From positions 1 through 64,000 of the forward strand of contig JAZUJW010000034.1 in assembly GCA_045642925.1 (NCBI GenBank): 64,000 nucleotides of DNA, in the 5' to 3' direction. Under the pieces are notes generated by a model. The model made no database searches. It was not told the origin of the DNA and worked only from the letters and a program-made list of their open reading frames with translations. The position numbers and the translations under genes are program-made. This DNA comes from Firm-04 sp045642925. Its GTDB lineage: Bacteria > Bacillota > Clostridia > Oscillospirales > Ruminococcaceae. Below are positions 8,162 through 16,086 of the stretch, piece by piece. Positions within the stretch are counted from its first letter, which is position 1; every line of letters begins with the position of its first letter.

Positions 8162-8405
8162 AATGGTATTATATTACCTCACTTTTCACGAAAATGCAAG
8201 CTTTTTTTGATATTTTTCTTGAATTTTCAAGATTCGTCAAAAAGCAGGACATTTTCAAACGGTTTTCCTGTCAAAATTCACAAGCGTATTATTATATAAT
8301 ATAACCATATGTGAATTTCAAAGTTTTTTCTAAATTCGCATAGAATCGGATTAAGTTGCGAATACAAATTAAGGCAACATCGCACAGTACAGACTGTATT
8401 GTATT
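8162..8405. other. Gap between mazG and trpS
   Basis: AT-rich gap of 244 nt downstream of trpS and upstream of mazG, both minus strand. It holds the mazG promoter and, near 8274-8326, a 9-bp inverted repeat AAATTCACA/TGTGAATTT with a loop of about 33 nt. No clear rho-independent terminator for trpS is visible. Confidence 0.5.
8171..8199 (-). promoter_or_regulatory. Promoter of mazG
   Basis: Minus-strand TTGCAT (8194-8199), 17-nt spacer, TAATAT (8171-8176). An overlapping TATAAT at 8168-8173 is the alternative -10. Either way transcription begins at most about 5 nt before the mazG ATG. Confidence 0.6.
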
Positions 8406-9416
8406 TTACTTGCGGTCAATAAAGCCGACTCTGCGGTAGATTTTGGACATCAGCGGTCTGGTCAGACGGAATGCCTGTTCACTGCCCGCGTCAATGCAGG
8501 CGTTCAGGTATGCCTTATCTGCGGAAAGACGTGCGAATTCTTCGCGGACAGGCGCAAGATGGTCTGCGACTGCCTCACCGACTGCGGTCTTGAAGTCGCC
8601 GTAGCCCTTGCCTGCAAATTCCGCTTCGATCTCCTCCATCGTCTTGCCTGTGACACTGCCGTAAATCGACATGAGGTTGTTGATGCCGTCTTTGCCTTCG
8701 CGGTAGCAGACTTCTGCGTCCGAATCGGTCACTGCACGGCGGAATTTACGCAAGATCGTATCTTTGTCATCAAGGATGAACACGCTTGCGTTGGCGTTGT
8801 CATCGGACTTGGACATTTTTTTGCTAGGATCCTGCAAGGACATGACACGCGCACCCATCGGCGGGATGTACGGATCAGGGACAGTAAATGTATCACCAAA
8901 GCGCTGATTGAAACGGATGGCGATGTTGCGGGCGAGTTCAAGGTGCTGTTTCTGGTCTGCGCCGATCGGTACGAGGTCGGCATTGTATGCCAGAATGTCT
9001 GCCGCCATCAAAACAGGGTAGGTAAACAGACCTGCATTGATGTTGTCGGCATGACGGGCGCTCTTGTCTTTAAACTGCGTCATTCTGCCAAGTTCTCCGA
9101 ACATGGTCGAGCAAGAAAGTACCCAGCTCAGTTCGGCGTGATGGGGATTACGGCTCTGAACGAATGCGACACTTTTCTGCGGGTCGATACCGCAGGCAAG
9201 CATCAGCGCATACGAACGCATCGTGCTTGCACGCAGGTCAGCAGGCTTCTGCATGACCGTGATGGCATGGAGGTCTACGATGCAGTAGATGCACTCATAA
9301 TCCTCCTGAAGCTGTTTCCAGTTGCGTACAGCACCGATGTAATTGCCGAGCGTGAAAACGCCCGTTGGCTGAATGCCGCTGAAAATGCGTTTTTTCTTAG
9401 GTTCCTGTTCGGGCAT
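8406..9416 (-). CDS. trpS: Tryptophan--tRNA ligase
   Basis: Class I aminoacyl-tRNA synthetase of 336 residues, normal for bacterial TrpRS. It shows the tryptophanyl form of the HIGH motif (GIQPTGVFTLGNYIGA, residues about 16-31), PVLMAADILAYNADLVPIGADQ in the Rossmann core, and KKMSKSD (about 198-204). It charges tRNA-Trp in the cytoplasm. The GAAAGGA ribosome site precedes the ATG. It lies 24 nt after the unknown 173-residue gene and is probably co-transcribed with it from the promoter at 10049-10077. No T-box leader is visible upstream of this pair. Confidence 0.97.
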   Translation of the reverse strand: MPEQEPKKKRIFSGIQPTGVFTLGNYIGAVRNWKQLQEDYECIYCIVDLHAITVMQKPADLRASTMRSYALMLACGIDPQKSVAFVQSRNPHHAELSWVLSCSTMFGELGRMTQFKDKSARHADNINAGLFTYPVLMAADILAYNADLVPIGADQKQHLELARNIAIRFNQRFGDTFTVPDPYIPPMGARVMSLQDPSKKMSKSDDNANASVFILDDKDTILRKFRRAVTDSDAEVCYREGKDGINNLMSIYGSVTGKTMEEIEAEFAGKGYGDFKTAVGEAVADHLAPVREEFARLSADKAYLNACIDAGSEQAFRLTRPLMSKIYRRVGFIDRK

Positions 9417-9440
9417 TTGAAAATAGTCCTTTCGTCTGGG

Positions 9441-9962
9441 TTATGCTTCGTTCGTGATGTTCGCAGCCTTGTCTTTGAGCTGTGCCTGATGCAGTTCGTT
9501 CATGACACGCTGATAGAGGTTCATGAGAAGGCGCTGCTTGGGATCGGTGTTGGCAGAGGTTGCCAGCATTTCCAGCTTGTAAACGCCCTTAGTGGTCAGA
9601 ATGTACACGAAGTGATTTCTGCCGGCAGGCATTGCGAAGGAATCTGCACGCTTCGCATCTTCGAGGTAGTTTGCAGCGTTGTTCACGAAAATACGGGTTG
9701 CCTGTACAACACCGGGATAACGCTGTGCGGCACCGGAATAGTCACCGCCATTGCTGAAATAAAGGTTCGCTGCGCCATTGATGTAGCAAGCCATTGTGGT
9801 AATGAAGTTCGGCGCCATGGGCATATCAACAATGACACCATAAACGGTGCTCTTGGTCATAAACTGTGTGAAGTTGGAGGGAGAAATGCGAAGCGCCTGA
9901 TTTCTTGTTACGAGATACTGTTTCGCCACAGGAGCGCGGCTGATGGGTGCAGAATTTGCCAT
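9441..9962 (-). CDS. Conserved-looking protein of unknown function upstream of trpS
   Basis: Protein of 173 residues that I do not recognise. It has no signal peptide, membrane segment or cysteine cluster. It opens with MANSAPISRAPVAKQYLVTR and contains Asn/Ala/Tyr-rich stretches such as CYINGAANLYFSNGGDY and IFVNNAANYLEDAKRADS. The C-terminal third looks helical (QRLLMNLYQRVMNELHQAQ). The reading frame is well supported: an AAGGAA ribosome site, a promoter about 85 nt upstream and tight coupling to trpS. A cytoplasmic soluble protein is likely; the function is unknown. Confidence 0.75.
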   Translation of the reverse strand: MANSAPISRAPVAKQYLVTRNQALRISPSNFTQFMTKSTVYGVIVDMPMAPNFITTMACYINGAANLYFSNGGDYSGAAQRYPGVVQATRIFVNNAANYLEDAKRADSFAMPAGRNHFVYILTTKGVYKLEMLATSANTDPKQRLLMNLYQRVMNELHQAQLKDKAANITNEA

Positions 9963-10048
9963 GTGAATAATCTTCCTTTCTGTTCACAGATTTGCCTATA
10001 CATTTGTTTCGTGGGCATCTGTGTGTATCTGTGTGTATGCACTTCGTT

Positions 10049-10077
10049 ATTATAACACATACTTTCGAAATTTGCAA
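10049..10077 (-). promoter_or_regulatory. Promoter of the unknown gene and trpS
   Basis: Minus-strand TTGCAA (10072-10077), 17-nt spacer, TATAAT (10049-10054), giving a leader of about 80 nt. Confidence 0.75.
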
Positions 10078-10136
10078 CATATTTTTGAGTATTCGCGGCA
10101 TTTTTTTGATTTTTCAGTTTTTTGGGAGGTTGCGGC

Positions 10137-11669
10137 ATGAAAAAACGGCAGTCCATACTGGGCGGTTCTCTGCTTCTGATGGCATCGGCGGCGGCGGCAA
10201 AACTGCTTGGAGCAATGTTCCGCATTCCGCTGACGGCAATGCTCGGCGGGGAAGGAATGGGATATTTTTCCAGTGCATACGGGCTTTTTCTCCCCATATT
10301 CTCTCTTGCGGTAACAGGCATGAATACTGCGCTCGCGGCAATGACCGCACGATTGCTTTCAGCGGCACGTTTCGGCGATGCAGTCCGACTGCGCAGGAGC
10401 GCTCTGCGATGGTTCGGGGCAATCGGACTTTGCGGCGGCGGCTTGTTATATCTTTTCTCCGAACCAATTTGCAGATATGTACTGCACAATGCAGGTGCGG
10501 TAACGGCAGTGCGGTGCTTTGCCCCTGCAATTTTCTTCTGCTGCATCAATGCGGGGCTGCGTGGTGCGCACGAGGGACAGCAAAATATGCTGCCGACGGC
10601 AGTTTCACAAATGACAGAGGGCATTGCGCGGCTGGTTTGCGGGCTATGGTTCTGCGGATATGTACTGCGGCATTCCGAGACACTCTGTACGGCGCTGGGG
10701 GCATCGACTGCGCAGGCAGCGGCGGCTGCTGCCATTCTGGGCGTGACGTGTTCGGTGGCAGTCGGCACAGGAACACTGCTGTGCTTCCCTTTGCCGCATG
10801 CAAACGGCACAAAAGAGCATACTTCCTCTGCACATTTGCTGCGGGCACTTTTACGGCTTCTGATACCCGTTTCGGCAACGGCGCTGGTCACGAACCTTAC
10901 CTCGGTCATTGACCTTGTGACAGGAATGCGTGGACTGGCGCAATTTTCGGATACTGCGCGAGCAAATTTCCTATATGGCGCATTTTCGGGGCTGGCGGTG
11001 ACGGTCTTCGGGCTGGTGCCGTCCGTGACCAATATGCTTGGAAAAGGCGCATTACCGGCGTTTTCAGAAGCATATACGCGGCAGGATAAAAAAGCGATGA
11101 AACAGCATTTGTGGGAAGCGCTGTATCCGACGGCATTGCTTGCGGTTCCTGCGGGACTGGGCATGGCGGCGATGCCTGCGCCGATTTTGATGCTGTTATT
11201 TTCGAGCCGCATGGAGGAAGTGAGCGTGGCGGCGGCACCGCTGGCGATACTGGGGATTGCGGTGATACCGCTGGCGCTGTCGTTTCCGCTGATGAGTATG
11301 CTGCAAGCGGCAGATGCGGCGGGAAGTACGGCAGTGGGGATGTTGTTGGGGGCTGGTGTGAAGCTGGTAAGCAATCTGGTACTGATACCGCGCATGGGGC
11401 TGTGTGGGATGGCGGTATCGACATTGATTTGCGATGGAATTGTGATGGGATACTATATGATTGCGGTGAAGCGCAAAATCGGGATAAAAGTGCGGATGAG
11501 GCGCATTTGCGGTATACCGATGTTGATGGGCGGGCTGTGTGCGATGGGGGCGCGGCTGACGTATATCAAGGTACATAGTACAATTGTTGCAATCATGGTA
11601 GGCGTACTGATATATTTTGCAGGTATTGTGAGTACACGCTCAACAGGAATCAAAAGGTTCTTTTATTGA
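10137..11669 (+). CDS. SpoVB-like polysaccharide flippase (MOP/MATE superfamily)
   Basis: Integral membrane protein of 510 residues with about 12-14 hydrophobic helices, beginning MKKRQSILGGSLLLMASAAA and containing the N-terminal GAMFRIPLTAMLGGEGMGYF typical of SpoVB/MurJ-like transporters. The start is the ATG at 10137, 7 nt after GGGAGG; a TTG 15 nt earlier lies on the ribosome site itself. Family members move lipid-linked glycans across the membrane; SpoVB acts in spore cortex formation. The gene stands alone between a divergent operon and a repeat. It could equally be an exopolysaccharide or teichoic-acid flippase. Confidence 0.88.
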   Translation: MKKRQSILGGSLLLMASAAAAKLLGAMFRIPLTAMLGGEGMGYFSSAYGLFLPIFSLAVTGMNTALAAMTARLLSAARFGDAVRLRRSALRWFGAIGLCGGGLLYLFSEPICRYVLHNAGAVTAVRCFAPAIFFCCINAGLRGAHEGQQNMLPTAVSQMTEGIARLVCGLWFCGYVLRHSETLCTALGASTAQAAAAAAILGVTCSVAVGTGTLLCFPLPHANGTKEHTSSAHLLRALLRLLIPVSATALVTNLTSVIDLVTGMRGLAQFSDTARANFLYGAFSGLAVTVFGLVPSVTNMLGKGALPAFSEAYTRQDKKAMKQHLWEALYPTALLAVPAGLGMAAMPAPILMLLFSSRMEEVSVAAAPLAILGIAVIPLALSFPLMSMLQAADAAGSTAVGMLLGAGVKLVSNLVLIPRMGLCGMAVSTLICDGIVMGYYMIAVKRKIGIKVRMRRICGIPMLMGGLCAMGARLTYIKVHSTIVAIMVGVLIYFAGIVSTRSTGIKRFFY

Positions 11670-11945
11670 GGAGTCCAGGGGCAGCGCCCTTGGACGCCAA
11701 CAGACTGCAAGCAGTCTGCACCGCAGAGCGCGAAACTCCCTTTTCGTCCTATCTAATCAGGAAGGGGTTTCCCCTCGTGTCGTACCTAACATAAATAAAG
11801 AGAGGCAAGAGAACGGTTTAAACCATATCTCTTGCCACTTTGACTTTATAACGGGAACTGCATGGGGGAACCCCTCCTGATTCGTTGCAAGGAAACAGGG
11901 GTGTTTCGCGCTTCGCGTGCATAGCCGTCTTTGTTAGGTGGCTAT
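11668..11945. repeat. Modular intergenic repeat, copy 3 (long form)
   Basis: Shares several blocks with copy 5 at 54340-54655: GGACGCCAACAGACTGCAAG with the following AGTCTGCACCGCAG, the block TTTCCCCTCGTGTCGTACCT with ACATAAATAAAG, and CCCCTCCTGATTCGTTG. A hairpin at 11804-11836 (GGCAAGAGA/TCTCTTGCC, enclosing GGTTTAAACC) has arms that differ in sequence from copy 5 but still pair. The right end TTTCGCGCTTCGCGTGCATAGCC is shared with copy 1. This fills the gap between the convergent flippase and XRE genes. Confidence 0.75.
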
Positions 11946-11967
11946 TTATTGAGAAGCCCGGAAAAAA

Positions 11968-12687
11968 TTAATTCTCTCCGGATTCTTCATGCTGAACCGC
12001 AGCAATTTCATTCTGTTTCTTGGATGGATGTAGCCGCGACCACAATATAATGATCGCTTGCGCGGGTATCCCAATGTAAAATATCTTCCAGATATTGTAT
12101 GGCAAAAATGTAATGTACAATGATAACAAAACCGACCACACCAATATGGATATAATCACATAGTTCCACCTGCGATTAAACCATATCGAATTGAACACCA
12201 GCCATATCACTGCCGTCACCGGCAGCGCATACAAAAACGTCAACGGGGTATACTGCATATCAGGCGCAAAAATATCCAGTCCCACAAAACACGATGTCGC
12301 AATCAACCATATCAGCATCGCCGCTAAGCCCGCAATAATCGCTCGTGTCCGCTGTGATGCCTTCGCCTTCATCGGCTGCACCACATCCTCCATTGGCACT
12401 TCTTCCATCTGCAATCCTGCGTCCTCTACAGCAGCCTCCGCTGCCCCGTCTTCAGCAGCCCTCGCTTCACGCTCCTCTGCCGTCATCACCAAATCATCCA
12501 GTGATACATGATATAAGTCAGCAATTTTTTTTAACACAAAAATGTCGGGAAGCGACTCGCCCCTCTCCCATTTTGATACAGCTTTGTCCGAATAATGCAG
12601 CAGTTCAGCAAGCTGGAGCTGCGTATATTGATTCTCTTTTCGCAGTGCGGTCAGATTTTGAGCAACTGTTTTCTTAAATTGCTCCAC
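11968..12687 (-). CDS. XRE-family regulator with C-terminal membrane domain
   Basis: Protein of about 239 residues. The N-terminal helix-turn-helix (about 8-60) includes QNLTALRKENQYTQLQLAEL and SDKAVSKWERGESLPDI. An acidic linker rich in Glu and Ala (about 75-105) leads to four hydrophobic helices. It should be a DNA-binding protein held at the membrane. The start is taken as the GTG at 12687, about 10 nt after AAGGA; a GTG 9 nt further upstream abuts the ribosome site. A promoter lies at 12717-12745 and a 10-bp inverted repeat at 12773-12801, a candidate operator between this gene and degV. Confidence 0.87.
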   Translation of the reverse strand: MEQFKKTVAQNLTALRKENQYTQLQLAELLHYSDKAVSKWERGESLPDIFVLKKIADLYHVSLDDLVMTAEEREARAAEDGAAEAAVEDAGLQMEEVPMEDVVQPMKAKASQRTRAIIAGLAAMLIWLIATSCFVGLDIFAPDMQYTPLTFLYALPVTAVIWLVFNSIWFNRRWNYVIISILVWSVLLSLYITFLPYNIWKIFYIGIPAQAIIILWSRLHPSKKQNEIAAVQHEESGEN

Positions 12688-12716
12688 TCGCCTCACTTCC
12701 TTTCTGTCTGTAACCT

Positions 12717-12745
12717 ATTATAACACAAATCTCAAAAGAATGCAA
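12717..12745 (-). promoter_or_regulatory. Promoter of the XRE regulator
   Basis: Minus-strand TTGCAT (12740-12745), 17-nt spacer, TATAAT (12717-12722). Confidence 0.75.
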
Positions 12746-12772
12746 GTACGAAATAAAAAATACTCTACCATG

Positions 12773-12801
12773 AGTAGAACTGTGTTTTTTGCAGTTCTAC
12801 T
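12773..12801. promoter_or_regulatory. Inverted repeat, candidate operator
   Basis: Perfect 10-bp inverted repeat AGTAGAACTG/CAGTTCTACT with a 9-nt T-rich centre, in the divergent region between the XRE regulator and degV. It is 28 bp upstream of the XRE -35. Autoregulation by the XRE protein is inference. Confidence 0.45.
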
Positions 12802-12842
12802 TCAACGATTCCAGCAGTTTCCTATAGAATCACAGAAGTATC

Positions 12843-12871
12843 GTGACAATGAATCCCGATTGCGTTACAAT
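12843..12871 (+). promoter_or_regulatory. Promoter of degV
   Basis: GTGACA (12843-12848), 17-nt spacer, TACAAT (12866-12871). The GAAAGGAG ribosome site follows at 12891-12898. Confidence 0.6.
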
Positions 12872-12907
12872 ATTAATGCACAAGATTTTTGAAAGGAGTA
12901 TTGATAT

Positions 12908-13771
12908 ATGCACGAGAACTATGTGATTGTGACAGACAGCGCTTGTGACCTTTCGGAGGAAATGCTCGGACATATGGAAATCCCATTTGTATCGTTAAAT
13001 GTATTCATGAAGGATAATCCTGCATTCCCATGCAATCTGCGTGGGGCAGCATTCTATCAAGCGCTCCAAAGCGGGCAGGTCGCCTGCACTTCTGCGGCGA
13101 ATCTCTCATTGTTCCGCGACACCTTCACAAAAATTCTGAAACAGGGCAAAGATATTCTTTATCTTTCGTTTTCCTCGGCGCTCAGTTGTATGTGCGCGAC
13201 CGGAAGAATTGCGGCAGAAGAACTGATGGAAGAATTTCCGGAACGAAAAATTGTAGTAGTGGACTCTTTGAGTGCCAGTCACGGGCAGGGATTGCTGGTT
13301 TACTATGCTGCGCAGGAGAAGGCACACGGCATGAGGCTGGAGGAATTGGCAGCGTATCTGGAACAGCAGCGTCAGCGGACGATTCACTGGTTTACGGTAG
13401 ATGATTTGATGTATTTGCGGCGTGGCGGCAGAGTGAGCATGGCATCTGCAATGGCGGGGACGCTGCTGGGTATCAAGCCTGTAATGCATATGAATGCGGA
13501 AGGAAAGCTTGCGGTATGCAGTAAGGTACGTGGCAGAAGGGCGGCGATTCAGACGCTTGCCAAGCATTTTCATGAAGAATGTGAAGATGTAAATGCGCCT
13601 GTATATATTGGTCATGCGAATGCGCTTGCGGATGCAGAGATGCTGCGAGATATGATCCGGAATGAGAGTGGCGCAAAGCTGATAACGATTGGAGAAATTG
13701 GCGGTGTCATAGGGGCGCACACGGGGCCGGGGGCATTGTCGGTATTTTTCGTAGGAAAATCGCGCACATAA
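12908..13771 (+). CDS. DegV family fatty-acid-binding protein
   Basis: Cytoplasmic protein of 287 residues, the normal DegV length. Family landmarks are VIVTDSACDLSEEM at the N-terminus, SFSSALSCMCATGRIAAEEL, the lipid-contact region VVDSLSASHGQGLLVYYAA, DDLMYLRRGGRVS, GIKPVMHMNAEGKL and the C-terminal GGVIGAHTGPGALSVFFVG. DegV/FakB proteins bind a fatty acid and present it to the kinase FakA in phospholipid synthesis. No fakA gene is near, so this role is from the family only. It starts 9 nt after GAAAGGAG. Confidence 0.95.
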   Translation: MHENYVIVTDSACDLSEEMLGHMEIPFVSLNVFMKDNPAFPCNLRGAAFYQALQSGQVACTSAANLSLFRDTFTKILKQGKDILYLSFSSALSCMCATGRIAAEELMEEFPERKIVVVDSLSASHGQGLLVYYAAQEKAHGMRLEELAAYLEQQRQRTIHWFTVDDLMYLRRGGRVSMASAMAGTLLGIKPVMHMNAEGKLAVCSKVRGRRAAIQTLAKHFHEECEDVNAPVYIGHANALADAEMLRDMIRNESGAKLITIGEIGGVIGAHTGPGALSVFFVGKSRT

Positions 13772-13782
13772 TTAAAATGGCT

Positions 13783-13990
13783 ACACCCGCGAAGCGAAAT
13801 GAAAGTTTTGCGGGGGCTTTTTCAAAAGCTTGCGAAGTCCAGAGACAGCGCCCCTGGTCGCCGACCGCAGTCGGCGAAACACCCTTTTTCGTCCTAACTA
13901 ATCAGGAGGGGGTATTTCGCGCTCTGCGGAGCGCGACCAGAGGCGCTGCCCCTGGACTCTGTGATTTTTTGAAAAAAATCGAGTAAAACT
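13783..13990. repeat. Modular intergenic repeat, copy 4 (short form, partly inverted)
   Basis: Core 13845-13949 repeats copy 1: inverted-repeat arms around CAGCGCCCCTGGTCG and CGACCAGAGGCGCTG (one mismatch) flank the hairpins CGCCGAC/GTCGGCG and CGCGCTC/GAGCGCG. On the left, GGCTACACCCGCGAAGCGAAATGAAAGTTTTG is the inverse of the right-hand module of copy 1 (the quoted part is split: CGCGAAGCGAAATGAAAGTT is the shared piece). It lies between degV and the convergent papain-like/LRR gene. Confidence 0.75.
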
Positions 13991-13991
13991 T

Positions 13992-15782
13992 TTACTTCTT
14001 GTCAGGCTGCAAAAGCTGTGTCTTCGATGTGCCGTTCTTCGCAACCGTATCCAGCTCAGCATCATGTACACTGTAATTTCCTGCAAAAATAACCAGCGTA
14101 CCTGCACGAAATGCCTCAATATCAGAATCACACAGAAATACACTTCTGTTTCGTGCCGTGTTATTATCCAGAAACAGCTTAACTTTATGCTCTGCATCCG
14201 TATCAAAAACGCCCTCATCCGTGCCAAGCATCAATGCCGAATAGGATGTCGGTATGTCTATGTGAATCAAACTCGTACAACCATAAAATGCACCGTCACC
14301 AATCGTGTTCAAACTGCAATTGCCGCTTTGCCGTGACTTCACTTCCATATATTTCATCGCAGAACATCCCTCAAAAGCATATTCTCCAATCGAAATAATA
14401 CTGTACGGCAAAACAATATCATCCACCACTGCATTGTATGCAAAAGCGGATACTCCAATTTGTTCCAGTACCTTGCAGCTGCTGAAATCAAAACAGTCTA
14501 CTGAACAACCGAAAAATGCATAATCTCCAATCGTTCGCAGCAACGGATCTTTTCCGCTGATTTTCAGAGAAGTGAGCGAACCATGCAGAAACGCATTGCT
14601 GTTGATCGTCTGCACCGTGTCAGGAATGGTCAGAACCTCTAAACCGCGCGTAAACCAACCATCACCATCAGGCGCACCAATAGCCGTCACAAGATATTCG
14701 CAGTTTCTCTCCTCCGAATATACGACAGACGGAATTTCATATTCGGTGACTTCAGAATCCGCCATACCAATGAATGCAGCGGTCTTTCCATCTACACACA
14801 AATAATATGCGCCATTTTCGTCAACAAAGCAATCTTCCGGCATCGTATGCCAACGACATGGCAAATCTTCCGAGGATGTGACAATCGGCATATCATCGGT
14901 CTTGGTCTTCGCAAGAAAACGAATGGCATTGTAGTCATCCATGTCAACAAAACCACTGCCGTCTACGTCATAGGGCGTGTTGCCGATATCACCGATGGCT
15001 GTGCCCTCCTGCCGCATGGTTTCCTCAAAAATCACAACATCCGATTCTGTGATGACACCATCAAGGTCAAGGTCGCCGACCAGCGCCGGACGGTCAAAAT
15101 AGTCTGCATTTTGTTGTAAATATTCTGTGGTTACGACATTGCCGCAGTAGGATACTGCATCCCAATCGACACCGCAAAAACCATCTGCGTTGCACTGCGC
15201 AAAAATAATATCATCACCGATAACATCGGTAATGAAAATGCTGTGCAGACCGCCGAATAATCTGACGACATCGCCCGCTTTCGGTTCGTATGGCAGACAT
15301 CTGCCGTCTGAGAGGGTATACGAACCTTCTTCGAGTGCATAACGGATAAATACATCTGTCCTGAACATATCCGATGCGAGTTGGTAAGCAAAGCCGATAC
15401 ATTGTCCATAAGTAGTGCGGGATTCATCTTGCATATCATTGACCAGTTCGTAGGCAGTATTATAATAGTTGCACTGTGGTAAAACGTATGTGCAGTAATC
15501 AATACCGTCTGTATCGTGTTGGCAAGGAGTCAAGGTGCAGCAATCTGGGTTATGACCGTTCCAATAGCACTGATTGCCGTCGATGGATTCAGGGAGTTTT
15601 CCCTGTTCCGCGGCGAGCATCGACTGCCAATTGGTCTGGATTTCGCTTAAGGAGTCCGCAGCAGCATTGAGGGAAATGGAGTCGGACTCATTTCGCGTCA
15701 GAAGGCTGATGGCGGTTGATACAGTGCCAGCCACTACCGCAAGTGACAGAACTGCACAAGCAACCTTTCGAAAATTTTTCAT
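13992..15782 (-). CDS. Secreted papain-like cysteine peptidase/dockerin/LRR protein
   Basis: Protein of 596 residues, paralogue of the gene at 4745. Signal peptide at about 1-25 (VACAVLSLAVVAGTVSTA). The papain-like domain (about 45-225) keeps a candidate catalytic Cys128 in GQCIGFAYQL and His180 in GGLHSIFITDV, as in CHAP/NlpC-type enzymes that cut peptides or peptidoglycan. A dockerin follows (about 235-290: GDLDLDGVITESD and DVDGSGFVDMDDYNAIRFL). BspA-type leucine-rich repeats fill about 365-560. The ATG has a GGGAGA site upstream. A consensus promoter lies at 15829-15857. The substrate is not visible; a cellulosome-linked peptidase is the simplest reading. Confidence 0.85.
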   Translation of the reverse strand: MKNFRKVACAVLSLAVVAGTVSTAISLLTRNESDSISLNAAADSLSEIQTNWQSMLAAEQGKLPESIDGNQCYWNGHNPDCCTLTPCQHDTDGIDYCTYVLPQCNYYNTAYELVNDMQDESRTTYGQCIGFAYQLASDMFRTDVFIRYALEEGSYTLSDGRCLPYEPKAGDVVRLFGGLHSIFITDVIGDDIIFAQCNADGFCGVDWDAVSYCGNVVTTEYLQQNADYFDRPALVGDLDLDGVITESDVVIFEETMRQEGTAIGDIGNTPYDVDGSGFVDMDDYNAIRFLAKTKTDDMPIVTSSEDLPCRWHTMPEDCFVDENGAYYLCVDGKTAAFIGMADSEVTEYEIPSVVYSEERNCEYLVTAIGAPDGDGWFTRGLEVLTIPDTVQTINSNAFLHGSLTSLKISGKDPLLRTIGDYAFFGCSVDCFDFSSCKVLEQIGVSAFAYNAVVDDIVLPYSIISIGEYAFEGCSAMKYMEVKSRQSGNCSLNTIGDGAFYGCTSLIHIDIPTSYSALMLGTDEGVFDTDAEHKVKLFLDNNTARNRSVFLCDSDIEAFRAGTLVIFAGNYSVHDAELDTVAKNGTSKTQLLQPDKK

Positions 15783-15828
15783 AATGGCAGAAATCTCCCG
15801 AAATAGATAAATTTATGGGACTACCTGT

Positions 15829-15857
15829 ATTATATACAAGAAAATATAGGTTGTCAA
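15829..15857 (-). promoter_or_regulatory. SigA promoter of the papain-like/dockerin/LRR gene
   Basis: Minus-strand TTGACA (15852-15857), 17-nt spacer, TATAAT (15829-15834). Both hexamers are consensus. Confidence 0.85.
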
Positions 15858-15941
15858 GGATTTTTCTATGCTTTTGGTAATGATACATTAATCTGTCTTA
15901 AATTCATGATTATTATACAGCAATAGAAACAATGAACCAGT

Positions 15942-15979
15942 AAAAAAACCTCCCCCAGATTCATAGTAAATCGTGGGAG
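15942..15979 (-). terminator. Terminator after the DUF3592-like gene
   Basis: Read on the minus strand, a stem of CTCCCACGATT pairing with AATCTGGGGGAG (one bulge) around TACTATG is followed by GTTTTTTT. Confidence 0.75.
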
Positions 15980-16086
15980 AGAAGCCGAATATTTGTTGTA
16001 GTCTCCAATTATGCGTACTATTTTATCTTGTACGAAAAAAGGAATCGCCGAGAGGCTTGCATTTTGGCAGGGAGTATGATATACTG

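Larger units (their letters stand above)
15783..16086. other. Gap holding one promoter and one terminator
   Basis: Gap of 304 nt between two minus-strand genes. It contains the promoter of the papain-like gene (15829-15857) and the terminator of the upstream DUF3592-like gene (15942-15979). I see no gene or further repeat. Confidence 0.6.

Noticed and set aside
8559..10055. Plus-strand open frame of 498 codons
   Set aside because: Antisense to trpS and its upstream gene, Cys/Val-rich composition typical of a shadow frame.
9963..10136. T-box or other amino-acid leader for trpS
   Set aside because: The leader is only about 80 nt, precedes another gene, and lacks a T-box sequence or terminator hairpin.
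9908..11395. Minus-strand open frame of 495 codons
   Set aside because: It lies antisense to the SpoVB-like gene, is rich in Ala/Ser/Pro/Arg of low complexity, and has no ribosome site or recognisable motif.
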